Part shown: positions 16,210-24,983 of the stretch, one piece after another
Position numbering within the stretch: the first letter of the stretch is position 1
Layout of the letters: each line of letters opens with the position of its first letter
DNA from: Flavobacteriaceae bacterium
GTDB taxonomy: Bacteria > Bacteroidota > Bacteroidia > Flavobacteriales > Flavobacteriaceae
NCBI GenBank assembly: GCA_023257625.1
Contig: JALRBW010000007.1
Coordinates: forward strand, 1-47,956
DNA: 47,956 nt
Reading direction: 5' to 3'
Made by a program: the position numbers and the translations under genes
Notes under the pieces: generated by a model
Databases searched by the model: none
What the model saw: only the letters and a program-made list of their open reading frames with translations
What the model was told of the DNA's origin: nothing

Positions 16210-16221
16210 AAAAAAAGTAGC

Positions 16222-16794
16222 ATGAATTTTAGAATTCTTATTTTTCTAATCAGTTTGACTAGTATGGCACAAGATCTTCCTTTTTCAACACTTCCTTCTG
16301 CTCCAGAGACCCTAAATGTATCCTCTTCATTAAATCGTATGATTCAAGGCTTAGGTTTTCGTTTTTATTGGGCAACTGAGGGACTAAGGACTGAAGACTT
16401 AGCCTATCAGCCTTCTGAAAATGCTCAAAATACTTTGGAAACGATTGCCCATATTTACGGGCTATCAGACGTTATTTTAAAAACAGTGCAAGGTAAAGTT
16501 GCTGAACGCCCTCCAAGACAAACACCTACAGAATTTGTTTCTTTAAGAAAAGAAACACTTAAGTTACTCGAACAGGCTTCATATATAGTGTCTCAACTTA
16601 AAGATGAGGAAATCGAAAAATTAAAAATTCAATTTTTAAGGGGGGAGCAAACAACTAGTTTTCCAATATGGAATTTATACAATGGTCCTCTTTCTGATGC
16701 GCTTTATCATACTGGTCAGGTAGTGAGTTTTCGCCGATCTTCGGGAAATCCAATAGCTAATGGGGTAAATGTCTTTTTAGGAATAAAACAATAA
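16222..16794 (+). CDS. secreted DinB-like protein
   Basis: The 190-residue protein opens with a short signal peptide ending around SMAQ (residues 1-17), so it is probably exported. The rest reads as a DinB-type four-helix bundle: LNRMIQGLGFRFYWATEGLRTEDL, IAHIYGLSD with a candidate metal histidine, and a final YHTGQVVSFRRSSGNP, the usual HxGQ end helix. DinB-fold proteins bind divalent metal and are often thiol transferases or hydrolases, but the activity here is unknown. It is a separate gene, not part of the neighbouring minus-strand cluster. Confidence 0.75.
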   Translation: MNFRILIFLISLTSMAQDLPFSTLPSAPETLNVSSSLNRMIQGLGFRFYWATEGLRTEDLAYQPSENAQNTLETIAHIYGLSDVILKTVQGKVAERPPRQTPTEFVSLRKETLKLLEQASYIVSQLKDEEIEKLKIQFLRGEQTTSFPIWNLYNGPLSDALYHTGQVVSFRRSSGNPIANGVNVFLGIKQ

Positions 16795-16806
16795 TTATTG
16801 TTCGAC

Positions 16807-16911
16807 TTAATTGTCACGATTTTCAAAGTTTTCTTTATCCTTTTCAATAGCCCGATTTACAATCAGATAAATCAATATTCCTCCTCCGAGGATATACATA
16901 AAGAAATCCAT
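16807..16911 (-). CDS. 34-residue single-span membrane peptide downstream of ybjQ
   Basis: An ATG immediately follows the ybjQ stop codon (TAA-ATG with no spacer) and opens a 35-codon frame ending in TAA at 16807. The peptide begins MDFFMYILGGGILIYLIV, a single hydrophobic helix of about 17 residues. A strongly charged tail follows (R, E, K, D, K, E, N, E, N, R, D, N), giving a likely N-out/C-in bitopic topology. No family is recognised. Perfect junction with ybjQ, a clear transmembrane-plus-charged-tail design and no better explanation for the gap support a real gene; its small size keeps the confidence moderate. Confidence 0.62.
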   Translation of the reverse strand: MDFFMYILGGGILIYLIVNRAIEKDKENFENRDN

Positions 16912-17226
16912 TTATTCAACGATCACGGCAGTGCCGTAGGCTAAAATTTCTGAACAACCTTGCATCACCATAGATGTTGTTAACCTAACATTAACTATTG
17001 CATTTGCTCCCATGCTTTCTGCATCTTTTATCAAACGTTGTAAGGCTTGTTCTCTAGAATCTGCTTGCAATTTTGTGTATTCGGATATTTCACCTCCAAC
17101 AATATTTTTTAATCCAGCAAAAATATCTCTTCCAATATTTCTAGCTCTTACAGTACTGCCTCTTGCAATACCCAAAGTTTCTTTTATTTTTTTATTAGGA
17201 AGGGTAGGGGTGTTAACTAAAATCAT
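16912..17226 (-). CDS. YbjQ family protein (UPF0145, heavy-metal-binding-like domain)
   Basis: The 104-residue protein is a full YbjQ/DUF74 domain. It begins MILVNTPTLPNKKIKETLGIA, then RARNIGRDIFAGLKNIVGGEISEYTKL, a helix with REQALQRLIKDAESMGANAIVNVR, and ends in AYGTAVIVE. The family forms pentameric dodecin-like rings and is annotated as possibly metal binding, but its function is not established. Its ATG overlaps the amidohydrolase stop by four bases (ATGA), and the small membrane peptide starts directly at its stop. Confidence 0.9.
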   Translation of the reverse strand: MILVNTPTLPNKKIKETLGIARGSTVRARNIGRDIFAGLKNIVGGEISEYTKLQADSREQALQRLIKDAESMGANAIVNVRLTTSMVMQGCSEILAYGTAVIVE

Positions 17227-18359
17227 AATGAATCAAAAAGGGTTTTATCTATGTTTGGAAATAAAGATAGTGCGTTTTTATAATAAATTTTTTGAAGAAT
17301 GGAATCGGGTAGGGCTAAGCCGTATATTTTCCAATGCGCATGTCGTTTTCTGTAATAATCAAAATACTCATCATTGGTTTCTAAAACTCGGAAATAAGTG
17401 TAGTATTCAGAAACTGAATAGCTATCTTTTCCAAATAGTATTCTATCTTGGTATTCAATAAAAAATTGACGCGCCCGTTGGGGTTGTCGACCTAATTCAG
17501 CCAATACAGCTCCTATTTCAGTGTATACGTTAGGGTAGCGATCAAGGTGTCTGCTCAAACGATCTAAATCATTTCCCATCCATCCCAAGTGAGCATTGAT
17601 AAAAAGGGTGTTAGGATGATTTTCAAAAATTGCGTGTTGCTCTGCAAGCACTTCTTCAAAAGAGGGATTAGTAGCAGGATCTCGATACCGACCCGGTTTT
17701 TGACGTAGTTCCAACCAGCGTTCATTGAATTTGTCTTTTGGATCCCAAAATGATGAAGGTTCTCCAGAATGGATAAGTACGGGAATTCCATTTTTACCAC
17801 ATGCATCCCAAACAGGTGCTAAACGAGGATCGTTTATTGCAATTCGTTGACCCTTTGAATCACGATCTGTTAACCCAAGTGATTTATATACTTTTAAGCC
17901 TATAACACCTGCCTGAACAGCAGAATCGATGAGTTCCGTTTGAGTTTCAGCAAAATTATCATCGTCAATAGACTCAAAATCAATATTGAGAAATAATCCA
18001 AACCGATTAGGTGCATTTTTTTTTATATTATTCAAAGATTGTTGAAGATATAGGCCTCTAAAGCCACTTAAGTTAACCATAAAAGCCATGTTTAAACTGT
18101 CCATTTCCTGTATCAAATTGGATAGATTTTTAATGGGCATGTCAAATTGATGGTTGTGAACATCTACAAAAGGATATTTTGATCGAGTTAAACGAGTTTG
18201 CTTAACTTTTAAAGTTGATTTAGGACTGTATTCCTCAACATCCATGAGATTATTCTTTTCTTGAATCTTATCAATCATATAATAGGTAAGTCCACCAATA
18301 AAAACAAGGACAAAAGCGATCTTGAGGAGAATTCCTAAACCTTTAAAAATACGGTACAT
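17223..18359 (-). CDS. membrane-anchored amidohydrolase-family protein
   Basis: The 378-residue protein has an N-terminal transmembrane anchor (ILLKIAFVLVFIGGLTYYMI, about residues 8-27). A TIM-barrel metal hydrolase of the amidohydrolase-2 type follows: FVDVHNHQFDM gives the first HxH metal site, IGLKVYKSLG the conserved lysine strand, VLIHSGEP the next histidine, and FINAHLGWMG plus ILFGKDSY the last strands. The GKD replaces the more common GTD/GSD. Its substrate is unknown, and the anchor places the catalytic domain in the periplasm. ATG at 18359 overlaps the DUF2911 stop by one base (TAATG), so coupling is likely. Confidence 0.8.
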   Translation of the reverse strand: MYRIFKGLGILLKIAFVLVFIGGLTYYMIDKIQEKNNLMDVEEYSPKSTLKVKQTRLTRSKYPFVDVHNHQFDMPIKNLSNLIQEMDSLNMAFMVNLSGFRGLYLQQSLNNIKKNAPNRFGLFLNIDFESIDDDNFAETQTELIDSAVQAGVIGLKVYKSLGLTDRDSKGQRIAINDPRLAPVWDACGKNGIPVLIHSGEPSSFWDPKDKFNERWLELRQKPGRYRDPATNPSFEEVLAEQHAIFENHPNTLFINAHLGWMGNDLDRLSRHLDRYPNVYTEIGAVLAELGRQPQRARQFFIEYQDRILFGKDSYSVSEYYTYFRVLETNDEYFDYYRKRHAHWKIYGLALPDSILQKIYYKNALSLFPNIDKTLFDSL

Positions 18360-18892
18360 TAGTCTATAGATAAAACAACTTGTGAAGTATCCCATCGCAT
18401 CCTTAGCAGATTATCAACAAAATCAATTGTGAATTGCTCTACAGAGTCATCTAAAGATTGAACAGGTACATTGATTTTCATTATTATCCCAGCGGGGTCA
18501 GGTTCTGAAGCGCTTAACCCAGAGGCATTTTCATGGATAACTAACACCCAATTTTCTGCATATGGATAGGTATACATGCCATAGGTACCGGCATTTATTT
18601 GACGTCCTGCTAAGGAAATACTTTCTTTTGTTGAAAGGGTCGTAATAAAATTGGCCCCTAAACGCCAATATTCTCCATAGGGAACAAGGGCTCCATTTGC
18701 TTTTTCACCAAAAATGAGTCTATTTTTTTTGTAAGGACGGTAATATTCAATTTCAACTGTATTGTTTTGAGCATTGTAAACTGAATTACCATAAGGACTT
18801 TTAGGATTTATATAAAGTGAGTAGATGAAATAACCTCCTATAACTATAACTAGTGCAAGAAGAGAAAGAAGTATAATTTTAATTTTTTTCAT
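18359..18892 (-). CDS. DUF2911 domain protein, membrane anchored
   Basis: The 177-residue protein has an N-terminal hydrophobic anchor (IKIILLSLLALVIVIGGYFI, residues about 4-23) and then the DUF2911 pattern. This includes VEIEYYRPYKKNRLIFG, LVPYGEYWRLGANFITT, AGTYGMYTYP and NWVLVIHENA. DUF2911 is common in Bacteroidota, often extracytoplasmic, with no assigned activity. It is the first gene of a four-gene minus-strand cluster with an amidohydrolase, YbjQ and a small membrane peptide. Upstream lies a 181-bp AT-rich divergent region with only an imperfect -7 match. Confidence 0.85.
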   Translation of the reverse strand: MKKIKIILLSLLALVIVIGGYFIYSLYINPKSPYGNSVYNAQNNTVEIEYYRPYKKNRLIFGEKANGALVPYGEYWRLGANFITTLSTKESISLAGRQINAGTYGMYTYPYAENWVLVIHENASGLSASEPDPAGIIMKINVPVQSLDDSVEQFTIDFVDNLLRMRWDTSQVVLSID

Positions 18893-19073
18893 AACGAGAA
18901 GTGGGTTAGTTTTATGTTGCGAAATTACAATAATATATCTTTTATCAATTTTACATAATATAAATTATCGTTACAATTTAATTAAGTAAAAAATGATACA
19001 AAAACAAATCGTTTTTAGATATTGATAAATATTCGTTAAAAATTGTAGTTTTAAAAAATTAGAATAATAACGT
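18893..19073. other. AT-rich divergent intergenic region (DUF2911/sulfatase)
   Basis: This 181-bp gap is one of the two longest in the window and is very AT-rich. It must hold the promoters of the minus-strand DUF2911 operon and the plus-strand sulfatase. I see only near matches to TAnnTTTG (TAATTTCG on the minus strand, TAGTTTTA on the plus strand) and no open frame or stable hairpin. Confidence 0.5.
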
Positions 19074-20546
19074 ATGTTAATTCGTATCTCACTCTTATGT
19101 TATTTGTTAATAATTTCCTGTCAAAATAAGACAACACAAGATATTAAGCGACCAAATATACTTTTTGTTTTTGCTGACGATCAACGTGCAGATGCATTAG
19201 GTTTAGGAGAAAATCCATATATAAAAACTCCCACCATAGATGCTTTAGCCCAAAATGGTATTCGATTTGATAATTGCTATGTTATGGGTGGACATCACGG
19301 AGCAATATGTGCCCCTAGCAGAGCAATGCTTATGAGTGGAAAAAATTTATTTAATGTATATGATCGTCTAGACGGAGTGTTAACTTTGCCCAAATATTTG
19401 AGTCAATTTGGTTATAGAACTTTTGGAACAGGAAAATGGCATAATGGAGCAGCTAGTTTTGAAGCTACTTTTCAAGAGGGTAAAAATATTTTTTTAGGTG
19501 GCATGAGTGACCATTTTAATGTACCCTGCCAAGATATTCAAGCTGACGGCACCTTGGGTAAAATTACCTACAAACAATTTTCAACAGATTTATTTGCTGA
19601 GGCAGCAAATGAATTTTTAAAAAAAACACATACTCAACCGTTCTTTTGTTATGTGGCATTCACTGCTCCACACGACCCACGTTCACCTGCCATTCAATAT
19701 CAAATTTTAGCTGAAGAAAAGTCAATTCCACTTCCTCAAAATTTCATGCCCCTTCACCCCTTTATATTTGATGATTTTAATGTGCGTGATGAAACCCTTG
19801 CCCCATGGCCACGCTCACCAGAACTAATTCAATCCTCTTTAGCTGAGTATTATTTATTAATTGAGCATATTGATAATCGTGTTGCGGATCTCATTGAAAC
19901 TTTAAAAAATAAAGGGGTATACGACAATACCATTATCATTTATGCAGCAGATAATGGTTTAGCTCTGGGGAGTCATGGTTTATTGGGAAAACAAAACCTT
20001 TATGAACACAGTACAAAAGTTCCTTTAATTATAAGCGGTCCAGGGATTCCTAAAAATGAAGTAAAAGAGGCATTAGTGTATTTGTATGACCTATTTCCAA
20101 CCTTGACAGACCTATTACACATTCCTCTACCTGAAGATATTGATGGAAAAAGCATACTCCCCATAATCAAAGGTGAAAATACTACGGTACGAGAAACACT
20201 CTATACTGCGTATAGAAATACTGTTCGAGCGGTTCGTGATAAAGACTGGAAATTAATTCGTTATCCACAGATTGATTTTACTCAACTTTATAATTTAAAT
20301 AACGATCCAAACGAAATTGAAAATCTAGCCAATTTCCCCGAACATCAAACACAATTGGACAAAATGATGCAAATACTAGTTCTTGAGCATCAAAAAAATA
20401 AAGATACTATGAATTTATATCCAACTCAAATTCAAGAAAAAGACTATGACTATCGTCTATTAAAACAAACGCCAGATCGACATCAACCTCATTATATTCT
20501 TGAAAAATATTTCTATCCATATCAAAAAGTCAAAGCTAATCCCTGA
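19074..20546 (+). CDS. sulfatase, lipoprotein (S1 family, formylglycine type)
   Basis: The 490-residue enzyme has a lipoprotein signal with C16 (LIISCQN). The alkaline-phosphatase-like sulfatase fold includes metal residues D35-D36 (FVFADDQRAD) and the formylglycine motif C79-A-P-S-R83 in GAICAPSRAMLMSG. The GTGKWHNG stretch and YAADNGLALGSHGLLGKQN supply the other active-site residues. It would hydrolyse sulfate esters, with polysaccharide or glycan substrates typical for marine Flavobacteria. No SusC/SusD pair or glycoside hydrolase is next to it, so no specific substrate is indicated. A maturation enzyme for the cysteine must be encoded elsewhere. Confidence 0.93.
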   Translation: MLIRISLLCYLLIISCQNKTTQDIKRPNILFVFADDQRADALGLGENPYIKTPTIDALAQNGIRFDNCYVMGGHHGAICAPSRAMLMSGKNLFNVYDRLDGVLTLPKYLSQFGYRTFGTGKWHNGAASFEATFQEGKNIFLGGMSDHFNVPCQDIQADGTLGKITYKQFSTDLFAEAANEFLKKTHTQPFFCYVAFTAPHDPRSPAIQYQILAEEKSIPLPQNFMPLHPFIFDDFNVRDETLAPWPRSPELIQSSLAEYYLLIEHIDNRVADLIETLKNKGVYDNTIIIYAADNGLALGSHGLLGKQNLYEHSTKVPLIISGPGIPKNEVKEALVYLYDLFPTLTDLLHIPLPEDIDGKSILPIIKGENTTVRETLYTAYRNTVRAVRDKDWKLIRYPQIDFTQLYNLNNDPNEIENLANFPEHQTQLDKMMQILVLEHQKNKDTMNLYPTQIQEKDYDYRLLKQTPDRHQPHYILEKYFYPYQKVKANP

Positions 20547-20560
20547 ACATAAACAATTTA

Positions 20561-22453
20561 TCAATTAAACATCCAAGAATTGCGCAAGTCTTTAGCAGCT
20601 TGTGGAGCATCAGGGTTTTCTACTAGTCCCTGAACGATAGCACTTGGTTCACCTACCGTTCCGCTTAAGGTAAGTTCTTGTCCATCACGTTGAAGGATTA
20701 CACTAAATTCTTTATTAGCTCCCCACATGAAAGTTGGAGTAAAAATTGCATTAATAGCATCTCCATTTTCAGGTTTTATTTCAGGAAAACGTTGATCGTT
20801 TAACCCTAGAAATAAATCTCCCAATTGAACTCCTAATGACTCTAGTGTTGAATTAAGACCCGTTACAACATATTGCACAACACCATCTGAATTGGCTTGA
20901 GGACGAAAAAAAGGCATTTGTTTGTTTTGAAATAAAATACCTGGAAGTGGAGAATTCACCTCCCCCTCCATCAAGCCCACCTTAGCAAAATAGGTAGTAT
21001 AATCAATTGGGGTATTTCCGATTACATGCATATTGAAAAACGAACCCACCTCTGGATAGGTCATTTCTACAATTTCATTAATTAAATCAATGTCTTTAAA
21101 TGGTTTTTCTGTTCCGTATTTCTTTGCTAAATTTTGCATTACCCATAAAATTCCTTTTTCACCGCTACTTTTTTCCCTGATAATAAGGTCCAGGCACATA
21201 TTAATTAAAGCTCCTTTCTGATATACATTAGCATAATTTGAAGCATAGGGTTCGTCTACAATTCCAGCACTCATTTCAGTAAAAGAAAGTGCGTCATCGT
21301 AGCGGCTTGAAAATTGAACTTTTTCAAGTATCCTGCCATAAAAATCTTGAGCGTCAATTAAGCCTTGATTAATTTGGAATAGATTTGCAAAATATTCGGT
21401 TGTCCCCTCATACATCCACAAATGTTGTGACATTAAGGCTTTATTGTATTCAAAATCATGAATCTCTTCCGAATGAATATTCAAGGGTGTTAGCGTGTGA
21501 AAAAACTCATGTGAAACAACATCCACAAGACTTTGAGTTAATTCTTCTGATTGCATATCGTCTACAAAAACAACGGTTGTTGAAGTGTGGTGTTCTAGTG
21601 CTCCCATCATTCCTCCAAAATATTGAAGGTCATTCATGTCCATCAAATGAAGAAGAATATCATAACTTTTAGTATTATTTGCTTGACCAAGGAATTTTTT
21701 TTGAGCGACCATCATTTCTTGAATAGCTGATTGATAATTTTCAGCTTTATGCTTTCCAGAAGGAGAATAAATGGCTAATCCAACCTTTATATTATCTAAA
21801 TCAAAACTAACAGCATTAGGAGCACTATATAAAATAGGATTATCAATAATATGAAAATAGCGTTGTGCTAAAAACACATCATTTTTTTCACTAGAAGAAA
21901 AAACAGGTAATGAAGTGAAGGGTTTTAATGTTTCTGGTGAAAGAACTTCTAATCGATAAGGAATGTCTTTTAGGCCATCAAAATAACCTATCATACTATG
22001 TAAATTAAGTAAATAGGTACTGTCCTTTTCAAAATTTGTTCCTCCCATAGGATAAATTTGCGCTCCATCAGGCCCATCAAAAGTATCATTAGCCCAATAG
22101 GTAATTTTACTTAATTTTTTGGCTCCGCTAATTTTCCAACTATTTTCATCTATTGAAGTTACTTCTAAAGCCTTTCCTTTATTATCTAAAGCCTGAAGTC
22201 GATTAATAAACCTACCAAAGTTTGAATATTCATATGTTCCGGGAACAATTTGAGGAATATAAAATACAATTTCCGTATTATTTAACTTAGGTGGCGTTAT
22301 CTCAATAAATACTTGATCCTCTTGAACATTGATTAAATCAATTTTTGCTTGAATTTCAGAGGGTATATTTATGTTTTTTAATGATGAACAGCCCACAAAG
22401 GCTACAGTGATTGAAAAAGTTAAAAAATAGTTTAAAACTGAGGTTAAAGTCAT
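20561..22453 (-). CDS. M61-family peptidase (glycyl aminopeptidase-like) with PDZ domain, lipoprotein
   Basis: The 630-residue protein has a lipoprotein signal (VAFVGCSSL) and an N-terminal beta-rich M61 domain. A gluzincin core follows with the zinc motif HEFFH in VVSHEFFHTLTPLNIHS and a downstream YEGTTEYFANL glutamate. The C-terminal part (about residues 510-610) looks like a PDZ domain (LESLGVQLGDLFLGLNDQR). It is predicted to be an envelope metallopeptidase; the substrate is unknown. It is the last gene of a DUF885, DUF2461, M61 series with 14- and 10-bp gaps, so co-transcription is likely. Confidence 0.9.
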   Translation of the reverse strand: MTLTSVLNYFLTFSITVAFVGCSSLKNINIPSEIQAKIDLINVQEDQVFIEITPPKLNNTEIVFYIPQIVPGTYEYSNFGRFINRLQALDNKGKALEVTSIDENSWKISGAKKLSKITYWANDTFDGPDGAQIYPMGGTNFEKDSTYLLNLHSMIGYFDGLKDIPYRLEVLSPETLKPFTSLPVFSSSEKNDVFLAQRYFHIIDNPILYSAPNAVSFDLDNIKVGLAIYSPSGKHKAENYQSAIQEMMVAQKKFLGQANNTKSYDILLHLMDMNDLQYFGGMMGALEHHTSTTVVFVDDMQSEELTQSLVDVVSHEFFHTLTPLNIHSEEIHDFEYNKALMSQHLWMYEGTTEYFANLFQINQGLIDAQDFYGRILEKVQFSSRYDDALSFTEMSAGIVDEPYASNYANVYQKGALINMCLDLIIREKSSGEKGILWVMQNLAKKYGTEKPFKDIDLINEIVEMTYPEVGSFFNMHVIGNTPIDYTTYFAKVGLMEGEVNSPLPGILFQNKQMPFFRPQANSDGVVQYVVTGLNSTLESLGVQLGDLFLGLNDQRFPEIKPENGDAINAIFTPTFMWGANKEFSVILQRDGQELTLSGTVGEPSAIVQGLVENPDAPQAAKDLRNSWMFN

Positions 22454-22467
22454 GATAATAAATTGAA

Positions 22468-23139
22468 TTAAATTATGGATTCACCGTTAAGATCGGTGGT
22501 AAGGAGTTCTGACATGTAATCGAAAAAAGGACGTACAGCCCAAAAATGTTCTACAATTGTTTGTTGAAAGGAGGATTCCACTACTTCCTTATTTGTAAAG
22601 GATTTTGTGAAAATAAATTGTTTTTTCTTAATAAGAGAAATGTAAGGATGTTCTTTTGAAAACCCTTTAGGGGCCGTTTTTACTTCATCCCCTTTTATTT
22701 CACCCCAAAAAGAAGTAATTGTTTTTTGTTGAAGTACAGATTGCATTTCCTTTCCGTCTTGTTCAATTTCTTTTCGAATTCGAAGTAAATCTTCATTAGA
22801 AGGATCCCAAAATCCACAAGCAATAAAACTATCTCCTGGACTGATATGAATGTAATATCCTCCTCTTAACAATGGTTTTTTTCTATGAAAAGCGATACTT
22901 AAATGAGTTTTGTATGGGGTCTTGTCTTTAGAAAACCGAACATCTCTGTAAATTCTAAAAACTTTTATTTCATCCACTTCATCTTTAGCATTTAAAGCAA
23001 TTTGAATTTCATTTCCAAATGACTTCATAGTATTTTGATGTTGAACATACTCATTTTTATGTTCCTCAAACCAATCACGTTGATTATTCTCTTTGAGTTG
23101 GTTTAAAAAATCAAAAATAGCAAGAGAAAGACTTTTCAT
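22468..23139 (-). CDS. DUF2461 (TIGR02453) family protein
   Basis: The 223-residue cytoplasmic protein shows the DUF2461 N-terminus LNQLKENNQRDWFEEHKNEY, then VFRIYRDVRFSKDKTPYKTHLS, GGYYIHISPGDSFIACGFW and RIRKEIEQDG. These are all conserved blocks of this family. No biochemical function is established. It lies 10 bp after the DUF885 gene and 14 bp before the M61 peptidase gene on the same strand, so it is probably expressed with these envelope hydrolases, although it lacks a signal peptide itself. Confidence 0.9.
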   Translation of the reverse strand: MKSLSLAIFDFLNQLKENNQRDWFEEHKNEYVQHQNTMKSFGNEIQIALNAKDEVDEIKVFRIYRDVRFSKDKTPYKTHLSIAFHRKKPLLRGGYYIHISPGDSFIACGFWDPSNEDLLRIRKEIEQDGKEMQSVLQQKTITSFWGEIKGDEVKTAPKGFSKEHPYISLIKKKQFIFTKSFTNKEVVESSFQQTIVEHFWAVRPFFDYMSELLTTDLNGESII

Positions 23140-23149
23140 GATTGAAATT

Positions 23150-24919
23150 TTAAAGTGTTGGTGTTTCGGTATGTACCCATTTTTTAATCTTATCTTCTAA
23201 ATATGACAAAGGTATACATCCTGATTCAAGCACAATGCGATGGAAATGCTTGATGTTAAAATCTGAGCCTAATGCAGTTTCTGCATAAGCTCTTAATTCT
23301 TTAATTTTTAGCTGTCCTACTTTGTAAGATAAAGCCTGCCCAGGGTTCGCCATATATCGTTCTACCTCTGAAATAATACTAGCTTCAGATTCTGCTTCAT
23401 TTTCTATAGAATACTGTATAGCTTTCTCACGTGTCCATCCTTTTGCATGCAATCCGGTATCTACAACCAAACGAATTGCTCTGTGAATTTCGGCTCCCAA
23501 CATACCGAAATATTGATACGGATCTTTATACAATCCCAATTCTTTTCCTAGGGACTCTGTATACAAGGCCCATCCTTCACCATAAGCACTATACCATAAA
23601 TCTTTTCGAAAGGAAGGTAAATTTTCATTTTCCTGTTGTAAGGATATTTGAAAATGATGTCCTGGAATAGCTTCATGTAAAAAAAGATCTTCATCTGATA
23701 AAATATTGTATTCTGTCACATTGGGTATCGGAACATAAAAAATGCCTGGACGCGTACCATCAAGGGATCCTTGATTGTATTCTGCACTTGCTGAGGCTTC
23801 TCTAAATGCTTCTGTTCTACGCACTTCAAAAGCCGTTTTAGGCTGCAATTCAAATAAGCGATTCACTTGGGGCAACATGAGTTCTTTTATGCTGTAAAAA
23901 TGATCTATTACTTGTTGTGCATCTGTAAAGGGCATTAATTCTTTTCGTGTTCTTACATGATCAAAAAACGCTTTTAAATCGCCCTTAAATCCGACTTGAT
24001 CTTTAATTTTCTCCATTTCACTTTGGATACGCGCTACTTCATTCAAACCTAATGTATGGATTTCCTCTGCTGTCATATCTGTAGTTGTGTACAGGCGAAT
24101 AGCATATTGATAATACGCATCACCCTCGGGTAAAGCGTTAAAGCCACTTGTTTCTCTCGAGGCTTCAAAGTATTCACCATTCATAAATTCAACTAAATCA
24201 GAGTATGCGGGAATAATTTTATTCTGAACCATTGCAGCATAGGCTTCTGAAAGTCGGCTTCGGTCTTCTTCAGAAAAGTCTTCGGGAAGGTTTCGAATGG
24301 GTGAATAAAACAAATGCTCATCCCATTGTGTTGTACTCATTACTTCCAATTGAGGTATTACTTTTTGTACTAAAGAAGTAGGCAAAACCCATCCTAAAGC
24401 AATACCCTCCTTCATATTCTCTTTCGCGCTTTTTAGCCAGCTTAGGTACCCTTCAATACGAATCAACCAATTGTCATAATCCTGAGGGGTTTTGAAGGGT
24501 TGAGCTCCCTTTCCACTCGCCAATTGCCCCATGGTGAGCTGGAAACTCCACATTTGATCAATTGGCATAAGGTCTTTGGGAAATTTATCTGCTTGTAAAT
24601 ACATTTCACATTCCCAAATCAAAACTTTTTTACTCAGCTGTTGCTCTTCTGATAATGCTGAATCTGAAAAGTTAACTGCCTCGCTTAAGTACGATTGAAA
24701 AAATGCTTTTTCTTTTGTTTTAAATGTAGAGGAAAGAAAGTTTGGCAAAGTATCATTATACCTGGTATCTCCTTGTAATGTTGCATTTATTCGGTATAGC
24801 TTGATATTATCTTGATAATAATTTTCTAAAAATTCATCAAAAGCCACCGAACTTATAGATTTATCATTTTGACAGGCCAAAAAGACGACACCGAAACAAA
24901 CTATTAGGTATTTTTTCAT
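23150..24919 (-). CDS. DUF885 family lipoprotein (putative metallopeptidase)
   Basis: The 589-residue protein starts MKKYLIVCFGVVFLACQN, a lipoprotein signal with the acceptor cysteine at residue 16. The largely helical DUF885 domain follows and contains the zinc-peptidase-like motif HEAIPGHHFQ, with a downstream EGWALYTESLGKELG glutamate. The family is related to M32-like carboxypeptidases and is often annotated as a peptidase, without much biochemistry. The start is taken at ATG 24919; a TTG six bases upstream adds nothing. It lies 64 bp after the his operon and has its own perfect -7 box, so it heads a separate transcript with DUF2461 and M61. Confidence 0.88.
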   Translation of the reverse strand: MKKYLIVCFGVVFLACQNDKSISSVAFDEFLENYYQDNIKLYRINATLQGDTRYNDTLPNFLSSTFKTKEKAFFQSYLSEAVNFSDSALSEEQQLSKKVLIWECEMYLQADKFPKDLMPIDQMWSFQLTMGQLASGKGAQPFKTPQDYDNWLIRIEGYLSWLKSAKENMKEGIALGWVLPTSLVQKVIPQLEVMSTTQWDEHLFYSPIRNLPEDFSEEDRSRLSEAYAAMVQNKIIPAYSDLVEFMNGEYFEASRETSGFNALPEGDAYYQYAIRLYTTTDMTAEEIHTLGLNEVARIQSEMEKIKDQVGFKGDLKAFFDHVRTRKELMPFTDAQQVIDHFYSIKELMLPQVNRLFELQPKTAFEVRRTEAFREASASAEYNQGSLDGTRPGIFYVPIPNVTEYNILSDEDLFLHEAIPGHHFQISLQQENENLPSFRKDLWYSAYGEGWALYTESLGKELGLYKDPYQYFGMLGAEIHRAIRLVVDTGLHAKGWTREKAIQYSIENEAESEASIISEVERYMANPGQALSYKVGQLKIKELRAYAETALGSDFNIKHFHRIVLESGCIPLSYLEDKIKKWVHTETPTL

Positions 24920-24945
24920 ATACAATATGATTTTTTGGGCAAGCT

Positions 24946-24953
24946 CAAAAGTA
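24946..24953 (-). promoter_or_regulatory. -7 promoter box TACTTTTG for the DUF885 operon
   Basis: The minus strand reads TACTTTTG (exact TAnnTTTG) 26 bp before the ATG of the DUF885 gene, in the gap behind hisIE. It suggests transcription independent of the his operon. Confidence 0.45.
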
Positions 24954-24983
24954 CATTTTTTTAAATACTCTACTTAATGGGAG

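Noticed and set aside
24954-24983. Possible terminator behind hisIE
   Set aside because: Only a bulged stem (AATAgCTC / GAGTATT) with a ten-base loop and no U-run can be drawn, so no terminator is claimed.
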